Assembly: GCA_947172415.1 (NCBI GenBank)
Contig: OX359198.1
Location: 5,859,401-5,923,400, forward strand
Length of the DNA stretch: 64,000 nucleotides
Direction of reading: 5' to 3'
Origin: Chondrosia reniformis
Lineage: Eukaryota > Porifera > Demospongiae > Chondrillida > Chondrillidae
Numbering within the stretch: position 1 is the stretch's first letter; every line of letters begins with the position of its first letter. The notes below the pieces were generated by a model. That model saw only the letters and a list, made by a program, of their open reading frames with translations, made no database searches and was not told the origin of the DNA. Positions 38,485 through 48,419 of the stretch are shown piece after piece. The translations under genes and the position numbers were made by a program.

Positions 38485-38548
38485 TACATTACATCAATTT
38501 GGACTTTCACAGAACTGTGTTTCAGGTCCAAAAATCATAATTAACATA
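38485..38548 (-). promoter_or_regulatory. SECIS-like element of selenoprotein copy A
   Basis: Read on the minus strand, ATGA (38538-38535) is followed by a stem TTTGGAC, the bulge TGAAA, a mini-stem CACAG/CTGTG, then the closing stem GTCCAAA and TGAT (38496-38493). This is the layout of a form II eukaryotic SECIS: AUGA/UGAU quartet, about 12 nt to the unpaired A bulge, and an extra apical stem. It starts 59 nt past the stop of copy A. The stem differs from copies B and C by compensatory changes. Confidence 0.8.
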
Positions 38549-38596
38549 GGTCAAAAAGAAAATGAACCTAGAGTAAAGGATGTTGATACTAATTAA

Positions 38597-39658
38597 CTAT
38601 TTTTTATGATTTGCCTGCAGGGCTCCAAGAATCTCTTCAACACTTGGTCGATGTGTAGCACTTTCTCCCTGGAAAGAATAAATTACTTGACCACTTTCTG
38701 TGATGACATAATCACCTCCTGCCTTGAAATTTTGAGACTCTTCCAGATCTGCAGTCACCTGGTATTGGCCCCCAGCAGCCATGCTGGCATAAACGTTCAT
38801 GCTAGACACATTCCACATGGTCCTTGAGACTGGCAATCGTCCTAAGGTAAATATATCATAGAGCTTCAGTTCTGGATCAGCTATCATTTGAAACTGGCAA
38901 TTTGTTTCCATCAATGCAGTTTGTTGATTTTTCTTCTCTTTGTAGAATGTCACCACAACTGGACGACATTCATATTGCTCCAGTTGAGAAAGGACACTCG
39001 TCACTTCCTCAACATGGAACTTACATGGATGTCATCCAACTCTGCGAAGGAGGATGAAAAGGGTATTCTTGGATTGAGACAAGATGTCTTTCAGGCTTAT
39101 CATCTTTTCCAGCTTGATGTCCTTGAACTCATAGTTCAGCAACTCTTCATGGAGACCATCTCCAACCTTCAGAGGCTCATTGGCAAAAGCTGGTTTCTCC
39201 TTTGCCATCTTCTCTTCAAACCGTTCAACGAATTTAGACCACGTTTCTTCAATGTCTTCAAGTTCCCGGTACGCCTCCTGCACAGCGGAATTATCAGAAA
39301 ATTTCTGTACGACTTCGAAAAGTTCCCATCTCCCAAAGAGGGAAAGACTTGTGAAGCAATCTCTATACGAATTAATAGCTTCCAAACGATCCATCGTTCC
39401 TCTGACAGAAAATTCGTGGGCAGACCAGGAGGCGAATTTCTCTTCCAATTCCCCCAAAATGATCACAATTTTCTTCCTTACTTCTACTAGAGCCGCAACG
39501 AGTTCTCTACAATCAGGTATTGGAAGTGCTGCATCTTCTCTAACTTTTCTATAGAACAATTTGGTTCTGGGATTGATGGTTTTTATGACTGCAGCTCCGT
39601 GTTTAAGCCACCTAGGCCCTGGTTGAGGTGGATGCACGTTACTCGTACTAGTGGCCAT
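38597..39658 (-). CDS. Selenoprotein copy A: helical domain + PRXL2/AhpC-TSA-like redoxin (UxxC)
   Basis: Intronless, 353 residues counting TGA 39034-39032 as Sec209. Residues about 50-200 are predominantly helical and charged (LVAALVEVRKKIVIILGELE, AYRELEDIEETWSKF, EKMAKEKPAF). A thioredoxin-fold domain follows: SLKDILSQSKNTLFILLRRV, then G-U-H-P-C, CRPVVVTFYKEK, FQMIADPELKLYDIFTLGRL, FKAGGDYVITESGQVIYSFQ and RPSVEEILGAL. This is the order seen in PRXL2/SelU-like proteins, where UxxC or CxxC is the redox centre. The frame is open on both sides of the TGA, and a SECIS-like hairpin follows the stop. The start ATG at 39658 gives MATSTSNVHPP; an upstream in-frame start at 39718 is possible. Substrate unknown; a thiol/selenol oxidoreductase role is inferred from the fold. 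It lies 194 bp upstream of the MLYCD start, same strand, and is divergent from copy B. Confidence 0.85.
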
Positions 39659-39876
39659 ATGTATACCTTCCACTAGATTCAGGCTATACAGCTTATAAAT
39701 ACTCTGATATCTTACCACACAAAGTTATCACCTGAATATTTCACTTAATTATAGTCTGACGCTACAGCTTGTTGCGGTTATCTGGCTCCGGCCCAGCAGC
39801 GGGTCAAATTACTAATTGGGGGTTCATCAATATCTATGGTTGAATGCCGATTTGTGTGTAACCGTAACAGTTGAAA

Positions 39877-40690
39877 ATGGCCGCCTCTAGCGAACGGCTC
39901 GAATATTCGCCGTGGAGAGCTTCAAATGCTTGGTTAAGCGCACGAAACAAAGGGTACTTGCCAACCTTACCCATGCCCAACGTTTTCTGGAGCGGTATCG
40001 TGAAGATCAGCACCTATTCTCGCTTCAGCCTTAATTTTTCCTTCCAGCCAAGCTCAATTGATATCCACAGCATCCTACTGAGCTTGCTCCCTATTCATCT
40101 GCATCTCCTATTCCTCTCCTCTTTCCATGGGCCTTCCCATTGCTTTCCATCAACCTTTCTGCTTCAAGTTATAGTTGAGAGATAACTCAATTTATAATTT
40201 CTACAAAACTGTTTAAATATTGAAAAAAAAGAACAATACCTTCCACACCATGCATGGACCTTTCCCTATTCTCCGCCCTCTATATGTACATGCATTCTCC
40301 CACTCCATCGTATGCATTCCTGCATGTCGTACTTCCAAGTAACTCCAAACTCCAGCATTTTCCAAGTGCACTGCATGCACCATTCTCTTTTAGTTTCCCC
40401 CTCCCTCCTGCAAATCTGTTAACGTCCCTTCCAACTACTTCACACTCACGCACATACATGCATACACATGGCACTCATGGCGCTACGAAATGCTACGGCC
40501 ATTGCTAACAGGCTCCTCTTCGATCCTGGCCTTCATCACGCTTCTGCTAGATATACCTCCCATGCACCTTTGTCGATTTCGCTAGCCCTGTCTATACCAA
40601 TGATCGCATGCAGAACAATCGCCTAAAACTCGCTCAGGCTCGGCCCCACGATGATTCTGCCTAATGTATTATTATTATCACTAGGCTAGT
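39877..40690 (+). other. GC-richer region with coding-like fragments
   Basis: A possible start (MAASSERLEYSPWRASNAWL) at 39877 and an overlapping open frame with coding character (ANLTHAQRFLERYREDQHLF) at about 39960-40030, then C/T-rich sequence and a block ending in a short (ATT)n run at about 40670. No family recognised and no consistent single frame. It may be a decayed gene or retroelement 3' end. Confidence 0.25.
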
Positions 40691-41101
40691 GTAATAGATA
40701 ATAAATATACATTAAAATTTTGTTTATATTTTTGTGTAGAATTTAAATGTGTTCATATAAAAAAATATAAACCCACCCACTCCCATGCAGCTAATAACGA
40801 CATTAATTGATTGAACACTGAACCAAACAATACACGACGAGTGGTCTCCAGAACGTGACTGCCTCGGAAGCGATGTTGCAGACTTACTTACTGTCGCGTG
40901 GGAAGTCTGTCGAGTGTTCTCCAGAACGTGACTGACAAGCGGCTGGTTTATTGTGACACTAGATATACAAATAAAGCCACACCCTCAATAAGTATATAAA
41001 GGAATTCCTGCTTATCGTAGTAAGTGCGTTAGCCGAACCGTGCAATATTTAAAGATCAAGTCTCTGCTCGAAATTGTCTGTCTATAGTGGTCTCGAGTTC
41101 C

Positions 41102-42133
41102 ATGGCAGATAATTTTGGACCAACGAATCCCCCTCCAGAATTAAAAGACCAGAGTAACAAGAAGGCCAGGGAATTGTTTACGAGTCTAATAAGAGATGAT
41201 AAACTTATTCCGATGGTTGATCCAAAAGCACTAGTCGTAGCCTTGCAATGCTTGTACGGGAAAATCTTAGCAGTCCTAGAGAACCTAGAAAGGATGTACA
41301 GTTCTCTGTCTGCCCATGAACTCTCTATCAAAGGCGCAACCTATCGGATAGAGACTATACGTGCTTATGCAGAATGTTATAAAAGTCTTTCCCTTCTCGG
41401 TAGATGGGAGCTCTCTAAGGTTACACAGAAATTTACTGATGATTCCGCTGTGCTGGAGGTGTACCGGGAACTTGAAGACATTGAAGAAAACTGGTCTAAA
41501 TTCGTTGAGAAATTTGAAGAGAAGATGGCAAAGGAGAAACCAGCTTTTGCCAATGAGCCTCTGAAGGTTGGAGATGGTCTCCCTGAAGAGTTGCTGAACT
41601 ACGAGTTCAAGGACATCAAGCTGGAAAAGATGATAAGTCTGAAAGACATCTTGTCTCAATCCAAGAATACCCTTTTCATCCTCCTTCGCAGAGTTGGATG
41701 ACACCCATGTAAGCTCCATGTTGAGGAAGTGACGAGTGCCCTTTCTCAACTGGAGCAATATAGATGTCATCCAGTTGTGGTGACATTCTACAAAGAGAAG
41801 AATAGTCAACAAGCTTTGCTGGCTCACATAAATTGTCAGCTTCAAATGATAGCTGATCCAGAGCAGAAATTGTACAATTTGTTTACTTTGGGGAGGCTAC
41901 CTCTCTCACTTACTCAGTGGAGCGGATTTGCTGTAAAAAGTTATGCAGCTCTGGTAATTGCAGGATTGTATACTTTGGAACCAGAGCTGGAGGTAAACCA
42001 GCTTCTTAAGGCTGGTGGTGATTGTGTGATTAGGCAGGATGGACTTGTAACCTATTCGTTTCAGGCAAAGGGTCCCACACACAGGCCAGAAATGGAAGAC
42101 ATTCTCGCAGCCTTAAAGGAAGATCATTGTTAA
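41102..42133 (+). CDS. Selenoprotein copy B: helical domain + PRXL2/AhpC-TSA-like redoxin (UxxC)
   Basis: Intronless, 343 residues counting TGA 41699-41701 as Sec200; stop TAA 42131-42133. The N-terminal helical part includes NLERMYSSLSAHELSIKGAT and YKSLSLLGRWELSKVTQKF. The redoxin part starts ISLKDILSQSKNTLFILLRR, then V-G-U-H-P-C-K, CHPVVVTFYKEKN, QMIADPEQKLYNLFTLGRL, LKAGGDCVIRQDGLVTYSFQ and RPEMEDILAALKEDHC. Translation after the TGA stays in frame without any shift. ATG 41102 (MADNFGPTNPPPEL) was chosen because copy C begins with the same MADN(F/I)GPPN. The 5' flank shares gatgttgcagactta with copy C, so promoter and gene were duplicated together. It is divergent from copy A. Confidence 0.86.
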
Positions 42134-42185
42134 GAACAGCTATAAACTTCATTAATATTTAGTAGTAGATGTGTCATCATTTCAT

Positions 42186-42246
42186 GTAGCATGAAATTTG
42201 AACTCAAAACACAATTTTGTGCAAGTTCAGATTGATGTATAATTAT
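42186..42246 (+). promoter_or_regulatory. SECIS-like element of selenoprotein copy B
   Basis: ATGA (42191-42194), 11 nt including the stem TTTGAACT, the bulge AAAA, a mini-stem CACA/TGTG, the closing stem AGTTCAGA and TGAT (42233-42236). Flanking GTCAT and ATGAC, a few bases further out, could add a basal stem. It lies 57 nt after the TAA and 490 nt after the Sec codon. The element is nearly identical to that of copy C. Confidence 0.82.
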
Positions 42247-42561
42247 GACTGGTGTAGTGTAATTCACATTTAAAGAAATGCGCATGCTTTGTTAATAACT
42301 TTAATTTACAAATGTAGATGAACATGTGTCATTTTCGACATTAGGGGGAGACTCTCATTCTGGTTTCCATCAAGCGAACATCGGTTCTGCCCATTAGCTC
42401 ATTGCGCTCCTTAGGGGACATGAGTAATCAATTTAAGAGCTTACAGTTCCCTAGGCCTATTTTTCCATTTAACGCATTTCAACAGTTCAGAATGTGTAAA
42501 ATTAAATTACTGCCAAAAATGGCTTTATTGATTGATTTATGTGGTGATAATTGATGATACA

Positions 42562-43577
42562 TTAGAAGTAGGGATGGCAGTGCTTAATTCCAACAGTCAC
42601 TAGCTTATATCTGGAAAAAGAAACCAAAAAAGACAGGGATCAATATCATTTGACAAGGTTAACCATACAGAAGTGGCATATTATTATTATTATTATTATT
42701 ATTATTTATTGATTTAAGTGCACCGTGTGACATGCACACTAGGGCTACTTGGCCCCATGTAGCACTATACAATATAATACATCATAAGGAGTTCCCTTGC
42801 ATGCCCCTTCAATGTAGTAAAACCCCTCATAGATACATATACGTAGTCTCATTCATGCTTGTTTGCTTCCTCTAACTGCACAGGGTCTCAATCTAGGCTG
42901 ACTGTACACCCTCTCAATTTTCCAAAAATCATGTTTCCACATAGTTTCTAGTTCCACCAAAATCTTTTCCTCACCAGACACTTCAACCCACCAGATATCT
43001 TTTCCTTCTCTTCTTTTAAAGTTTCTTACTAAGTTTAATTTTTCAGCACTAGCACACCAAGCAATAACATGTTTCTCAATTTGCCTAACATGAAGCGACT
43101 TCCTCAAGCCCCAAATTTTCCTTAAATATTTCATTGTATTTTGCCGGTCTTCCACTTTGCAGGTATTATACGAATTTACCTCACCGTTAGCAGCCTTTGA
43201 TTGTGAACTTCCACTCTTATTCTTCTCCAACCTTGGGAATTCGCCTGCCAACTTTGTAGCTGACCCTCTGGGATATTTCTCGGCAATACTCTGTTTTAGT
43301 CGGCACTCTAATTTTATCAAATCAGCCTCTCTATATATATATAAGTGACTTAACGTTAACCATATGCACATCTCTTTCATGTTACGTTTGGGTGCATCGG
43401 CATAGCTGAAGTAGGGATGATGTGCCCAAACATAGAAGTGATGTGTATGGTTAAGTCACTATATACCACTTCTGTGTGATATATCCTTGTCACATGATCC
43501 CTTTCTTGTTTTGTTACCTGCTAGTGCTAGTGATCATGACTGTTGGAAGCACTGCCATCCCTTTTCTAATTTCATTT
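42562..43577. repeat. Palindromic MITE family B split by a LINE-like insertion
   Basis: The left half (42562-42679, attagaagtagggatggcag ... accatacagaagtggcata) and right half (about 43345-43577, aagtgacttaac ... gcactgccatccctt) together make one family B element. The inserted segment between them starts with (TTA)n. Confidence 0.75.
42680..43340 (-). mobile_element. LINE-like 3' fragment with (AAT)n tail
   Basis: On the minus strand the segment ends in an (AAT)n tail (42680-42712) preceded by a short 3' UTR and an open frame of about 160 codons (43340 to 42853). It includes EKYPRGSATKLAGEFPRLEK and WCASAEKLNLVRNFKRREGK. The protein piece is Lys/Arg-rich and not assigned to a domain. The AAT-repeat tail and insertion into a MITE fit target-primed retrotransposition. 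Confidence 0.5.
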
Positions 43578-43845
43578 TAAACTGAAATATATGACACTTC
43601 AATAAATGGCTAATAGTGGTAATTCCTTATGGGGTATTCCCCCAGACCCCCCTAGTTGCATCCGTCACATTATGTCATTACCCCATCAGCCTGCCCTCCC
43701 CCCAAAAAAATATAAAAATTCATTTCTTTATTATATATTGCAAATGCAGGCTTTACTGCCATTAACCCCATCACATTTCTAATATTCTTAACAGCAATTT
43801 ATATATACACATATTTTCTATATATTATGAACATTATAATACAAA

Positions 43846-45301
43846 CTATATAATCAGCACATAGTCATGCAAATGTCTTTGATGAGCTGATTTGTGTTTA
43901 AAGTACAAACATTTTAGCATTCCAACAATCAAAGCTCCAATAACAGTCAAAGCCAATCCACTAGAAAAGCCAATTAAATTGCTTAAATCATCAGAATATT
44001 TACCATAGAGAGCCACATAAACAATTTTTACCATGGAAAACAATGCTGAAGATAAAAGACAGATATAAAGGGAATAGAAACAGTTGAGAACCTCTTTCCT
44101 TGCAAGTGACTTCTTCCTCTGAACGCATATAAAAATAATATGAAAGATGCTGAAAACCATATAAGACAAACTGCTGCAAAGGAAAAATATCAACATTATT
44201 TCAATCACTCTGTATATAATAGCAATTGGCCAACTGATAAGGCCAAGAAATAGCCAAAAAGTAAATGAAGCCAGCCATTCCAAAGGTAGTAGAAAGAGCA
44301 CCAGCCTCAGTATTCTCCATACCCTTCCTCTTCTCCTTTTGCATAAAGCATGAATGCAAAAGAAAACCAGAAGCATGCAATTGAATATTAAGAGTCCAAA
44401 TATTGTCCAGGGTACAATATACACCTGCACTTCTTGTTCCTTACTCATCTTCCATAAATTAAGTACTTTGTTTTTACTCAGTTTCTGGTAATAAAATAGA
44501 AGCATCATGTATGATGCTAACGCTACAGAAAATGCAATTTTCTTATTTCCCTTCAAACAAACATCTACAGTGCTATTCTCTGAATAATTGTAGAAGATCC
44601 AACATGCACATAGGCTCAGCAGATATGGTATAAGCAGAATCAAGTAGTAGGATGCTAAAGGTACCCGTTTATTGTTTAATTCAGCAGTTCTGACTTCAAG
44701 ATTATTCATCGCTGACTTTGAAATTCCTTCCCTGACAGCCATAATGATTAAGTCTAGTTGACTCGTGATGATATGCTACATAATTAAATACCATGAACAT
44801 GTAGATATAATAATATTTAAGCCATTAATAGATTTAGAGTGTATATATACAACTTACTAGTTCTGGGTCACAAAAGGGCATGATCCAGACCATATTTTCA
44901 AAAAGAACATCATCAAAACCATGGCTAGCTTCTGGAATAATTGCTGAGTAAAGTAGATCACATCTAACTAGATAGAATATCACTGATTTGAAAAGTTGAA
45001 CTGTTTGGGATCTATAATAGGAACAATTATTTACAGGGTCTGCCCAAGGAGATGAGCCATAACAACAGTTTCCATCTTTATTAGTACTATTTTCTGGGGT
45101 AAGGAGCGTCAAATGAATCTGTTGGTATTGCATCCTTAGCCATAGAAAAGTTGCCACCTTATCAGCTAAACTGTTGTAGAACATTTTCTCACTGTATCGT
45201 TGACAAGAACAGTTTGTTTCATTATGATGAGAAGTTTTGAAATGATGTTCTTTTCCAGTTGCACACCCCAACAGTGCCAGAAAGAAGACAATGTTTATCA
45301 T
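43846..45301 (-). CDS. Orphan multipass membrane protein with signal peptide (7TM-like)
   Basis: Two exons, 44858-45301 and 43846-44775, join in phase to 457 aa. The N terminus MINIVFFLALLGCATGKEHH is a likely signal peptide. A Cys- and Asn-rich ectodomain follows with several N-glycosylation sequons (NET, NCS, NST, NCS). The second exon encodes seven hydrophobic stretches, among them YYLILLIPYLLSLCACWIFY, TIFGLLIFNCMLLVFFCIHA, CLLSSALFSMVKIVYVALYG and SSGLALTVIGALIVGMLKCL. An ectodomain plus seven segments suggests an orphan receptor, but no GPCR motif (DRY, NPxxY, GPS) is seen, and the family is not recognised. It is divergent from OMA1, 165 bp apart. Confidence 0.75.
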
Positions 45302-45466
45302 AACTGTGGATATATCACCTACAAGGATATCTAATGGTATATTATTGAAATTTGGTTTTATAGCTGTAATTTTTATACCATTTATAGCTTAAAGACCATT
45401 TTCATAATGGTATAAGCATACAAAATGGAAGCACAGCGGAAGCCACGATTAGGAGGTTAGAGTAAA
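45302..45466. promoter_or_regulatory. Divergent promoter region (7TM-like gene / OMA1)
   Basis: 165 bp between two oppositely directed start codons. It contains the repeated word taccatttatag/ataatggtata but no certain core element; the call rests on layout. Confidence 0.45.
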
Positions 45467-46570
45467 ATGGCGACACCTTTTCGAGAAATTCATCGAAATA
45501 TATTCTTAGGTTACCGAGGAAATTTACCAAAGCTAAGACAACCAGTGCGACATGTTGGGTTTATCGTTCCTTTTCTGAAAGGTGCAAGTCGCCTTGGTGC
45601 TATTTTAATCGGTAGGAGTGCTCGTAACTGGTGGAGGAAGCTTCCTAGGGATAAACAAGTCCACTATAGATCAACGCTATATAAAATACGACACTGGTTC
45701 TACATTTTAGGTGGTACGCTGTTAGGATCCGGTCTTTTGTACTATGTAGCACATCTGGAGGAAACGCCTATTACTAAAAGGAAACGATTCATTAGCATCA
45801 CCGATGAAGAACTTAAAAAGATATCTGTTGCAGAGAGAGATATGTATATGGAAGTGTTTCGCAATTCTAACTCCATTTACCAAGCAGATGACTTAAGACA
45901 TGAAGTAACTAGAGGAGTTGTTGAGAAACTGCTGGCCAGCGGAATCACAGAAAAAATGGCAGAGATACATTGGAAGCTGTATATCATTGAATGCAATGCA
46001 GTGAATGCCTTTGTTTTGCCAACTGGTGAAATATTTGTGTTTACTGGCCTGATCAAGTCATTGAAAAATGAAGACGAATTAGCCACTATACTAGGGCATG
46101 AAATAGCTCATGCAATTCTTAATCATGCAGCAGAAGGTGTTAGCCACAAAGCTGCACTAGAAATAGTAGCATTTGGAATCATTGCTGTAATATGGGCTGT
46201 ACTTCCCAATGACATCGTATCGTATATGATTCAACAATTGCATAATAAAATTGTTGACATGTTTCTAGGTCTACCATACAGTCGTAAATTGGAAAGGGAA
46301 GCTGATGAAGTAGGAATGATGATTGCAGCTAAGGCTTGTTTTGATCCACAGGCTGCTCCTGCCCTGTGGCAAAGACTTCATGAAAGGCAGGAAGAGGAAG
46401 GAGGTGACGCACAGGAAAACGAATACCTCTCTACTCATCCTTCTCACAAGAGAAGAAAAGAGTATTTAGAATCACTGCTGCCTAATGCCCTGGCCATTTC
46501 TGAGGCCAACCAATGTACTAAAATGATACCAGAAGCACAGCAATTTAGAAAAATGTTTAAACTTTTGTAG
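45467..46570 (+). CDS. OMA1: OMA1 mitochondrial inner-membrane metalloprotease (M48)
   Basis: Intronless, 367 aa, stop TAG 46568-46570. OMA1 cuts OPA1 and other substrates when the inner membrane is depolarised. The zinc motif HEIAH is at residues 211-215 (ATILGHEIAHAILNHAAEGV) with the third ligand in LEREADEVG. FVLPTGEIFVFTGLIKSLKN, upstream of the zinc site, is also typical of M48. The Arg-rich N terminus and the hydrophobic stretch WFYILGGTLLGSGLLYYVAH (about residues 85-104) fit a mitochondrial presequence and the inner-membrane anchor. The protein is shorter than human OMA1 (about 524 aa), mostly at the N terminus. Lack of introns is shared with the neighbouring selenoprotein genes and may mean retroposition or intron loss. 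Confidence 0.94.
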   Translation: MATPFREIHRNIFLGYRGNLPKLRQPVRHVGFIVPFLKGASRLGAILIGRSARNWWRKLPRDKQVHYRSTLYKIRHWFYILGGTLLGSGLLYYVAHLEETPITKRKRFISITDEELKKISVAERDMYMEVFRNSNSIYQADDLRHEVTRGVVEKLLASGITEKMAEIHWKLYIIECNAVNAFVLPTGEIFVFTGLIKSLKNEDELATILGHEIAHAILNHAAEGVSHKAALEIVAFGIIAVIWAVLPNDIVSYMIQQLHNKIVDMFLGLPYSRKLEREADEVGMMIAAKACFDPQAAPALWQRLHERQEEEGGDAQENEYLSTHPSHKRRKEYLESLLPNALAISEANQCTKMIPEAQQFRKMFKLL

Positions 46571-46635
46571 TAACATTTGTGTCTCTTGTTTTAGTATAGC
46601 TGTATTATAAATAGAAAAAAATATTTTTTTATAAG

Positions 46636-46765
46636 GAAGTTAGAAATAGGAATGACGGTGCTTGTAGCAGTGACTAGCACCGACTTGGAAAGGTAACAAA
46701 ACATGCAAAAATATAGGGGTCATGTGATAAAGCTGAAAGTTCATGATAGCTACATACCATCAGGT
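46636..46765. repeat. MITE family B half-copy
   Basis: Begins gttagaaataggaatgacgg and continues through caaaacatgcaaaaatatag and gggtcatgtgataaagctg, matching the left half of family B only. Confidence 0.6.
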
Positions 46766-46952
46766 TAAAGGATTTGACTGAGTATATATGTAAGCATTTA
46801 GAGCTCTTCGCTTAATGCGCCCAGGCAGTGAGTCGGGGCCATGTACGTTTCTACCTTAAATTCGGCCATCTTTTTCAGCCCCATCGATGTTGCAGACTTA
46901 TATACTTTAAATACAGTAACTAATATCGTGGGTAATCTGTCGTGTGGTCTCA

Positions 46953-47993
46953 ATGGCAGATAATATTGGACCACCGAATCTCCCTCCAGAATTCCTTGCT
47001 AAGTCGAAGATTTTTAAAGACCAGAGTAACAAGAAGGCCAGGGAATTGTTTATGAGTCTAATAAGAGATGATAAACTTATTCCGATGGTTGATCCAAAAG
47101 AACTAGTCGTAGCCTTGCAAGGCTTGTACGGGAAAATCGTAGCAGTCCTAGAGAACCTAGAAAGGATGTACAGTTCTCTGTCTGCCCATGAACTCTCTAT
47201 CAAAGGCGCAACCTATCGGATAGAGACTATACGTGCTTATGCAGAATGTTATAAAAGTCTTTTCCTTCGCGGAAGATGGGAGCTCTCTAAGGTTACACAG
47301 AAATTTTCTGATAATTCCGCTGTGCAGGAGGCGTACCGGGAACTTCAAGACATTGAAGAAAACTGGTCTAAATTCCTTGAAAAGTTTGAAGAGAAGATGG
47401 CAAAGGAGAAACCAGCTTTTGCCAATGAGCCTCTGAAGGTTGGAGATGGTCTCCCTGAAGAGTTGCTGAACTACGAGTTCGAGGACATCAAGCTGGAAAA
47501 GATGATAAGCCTGAAAGACATCTTGTCTCAATCCAAGAATACCCTATTCATCCTCCTTCGCAGAGTTGGATGACACCCATGTAAGCTCCATGTTGAGGAA
47601 GTGACAAGTGCCCTTTCTCAACTGGAGCAATGTGAATGTCGTCCAGTTGTGGTGACATTCTACAAAGAGAAGAATAGTCAACAAGCTTTGCTGTCTCACA
47701 TAAATTGTCAGCTTCAAATGATAGCTGATCCAGAGCAGAAATTGTACAATTTGTTTACTTTGGGGAGGTTTCCTATAACAATCACTCAGTGGAGCATAAA
47801 TGCTATAAATATTTATGCAGCTCTGGTAATTGCAGGATTGTATACTTTGGAACCAGAGCTGGAGGCAAACCAGCTTCTTAAGGCTGGTGGTGATTGTGTG
47901 ATTAGGCAGGATGGACTTGTAATCTATTCGTTTCAGGCAAAAGATCCAGCACACAGGCCAGAAATGGAAGACATTCTTACAGCCTTAAATTAA
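46953..47993 (+). CDS. Selenoprotein copy C: helical domain + PRXL2/AhpC-TSA-like redoxin (UxxC)
   Basis: Intronless, 346 residues counting TGA 47571-47573 as Sec207; stop TAA 47991-47993. Very close to copy B throughout, with an extra AKSKIF segment near residue 20. Core pieces: SLKDILSQSKNTLFILLRRV, then G-U-H-P-C-K, CRPVVVTFYKEKN, QMIADPEQKLYNLFTLGRF, LKAGGDCVIRQDGLVIYSFQ and RPEMEDILTALN. Substitutions relative to copy B occur on both sides of the TGA without breaking the frame, as expected if the downstream part is translated. ATG 46953 (MADNIGPPNLPPEF) matches the copy B start. The SECIS-like hairpin follows 63 nt after the stop. Confidence 0.86.
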
Positions 47994-48048
47994 AAGGAGC
48001 ATCATTGTGAAGAACAGTAATTAAATGATAATACTTGTGTCATTATGT

Positions 48049-48112
48049 CATATATCATGAAATTTGAACTCAAAACACAATTTTGTGCAAGTTCAGATTG
48101 ATGTATAATTAT
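48049..48112 (+). promoter_or_regulatory. SECIS-like element of selenoprotein copy C
   Basis: ATGA (48057-48060) and TGAT (48099-48102) enclose the same stem, AAAA bulge and CACA/TGTG mini-stem as in copy B. The sequence just outside the quartet differs between B and C, while the core is unchanged, which is what selection on the core would give. Confidence 0.82.
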
Positions 48113-48419
48113 GACTGGTGAGCTGTATATTTTAGCAGTATAATACACATTTTTGTAATATATATAGCAAATTTAAACTGGACTATATGTATCATCACTA
48201 TATACCAGGAAGCGTCTTTGGATATGCCACAATTAGGTTAAACCAACTTTTTGTGGTATCATCTATGAAGCCAGCTTTGACCCGCATACATATAAAATTT
48301 GTCTGATAGCCCAGCTTATAATGGATGTCTGTAATTAATACAGACAAGCTGTCCACTTGCATTGACTTGTGGAATTAAATTGTATGGTGAGAGATATATA
48401 GGGCATATAGGTTAGCTGA

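Noticed and set aside
39032-47573. TGA in the three redoxin genes as an ordinary stop or a sequencing error
   Set aside because: The same codon occurs in three separate paralogues at the redox-motif position, the frame continues without shift, and each gene has a SECIS-like hairpin after its final stop.
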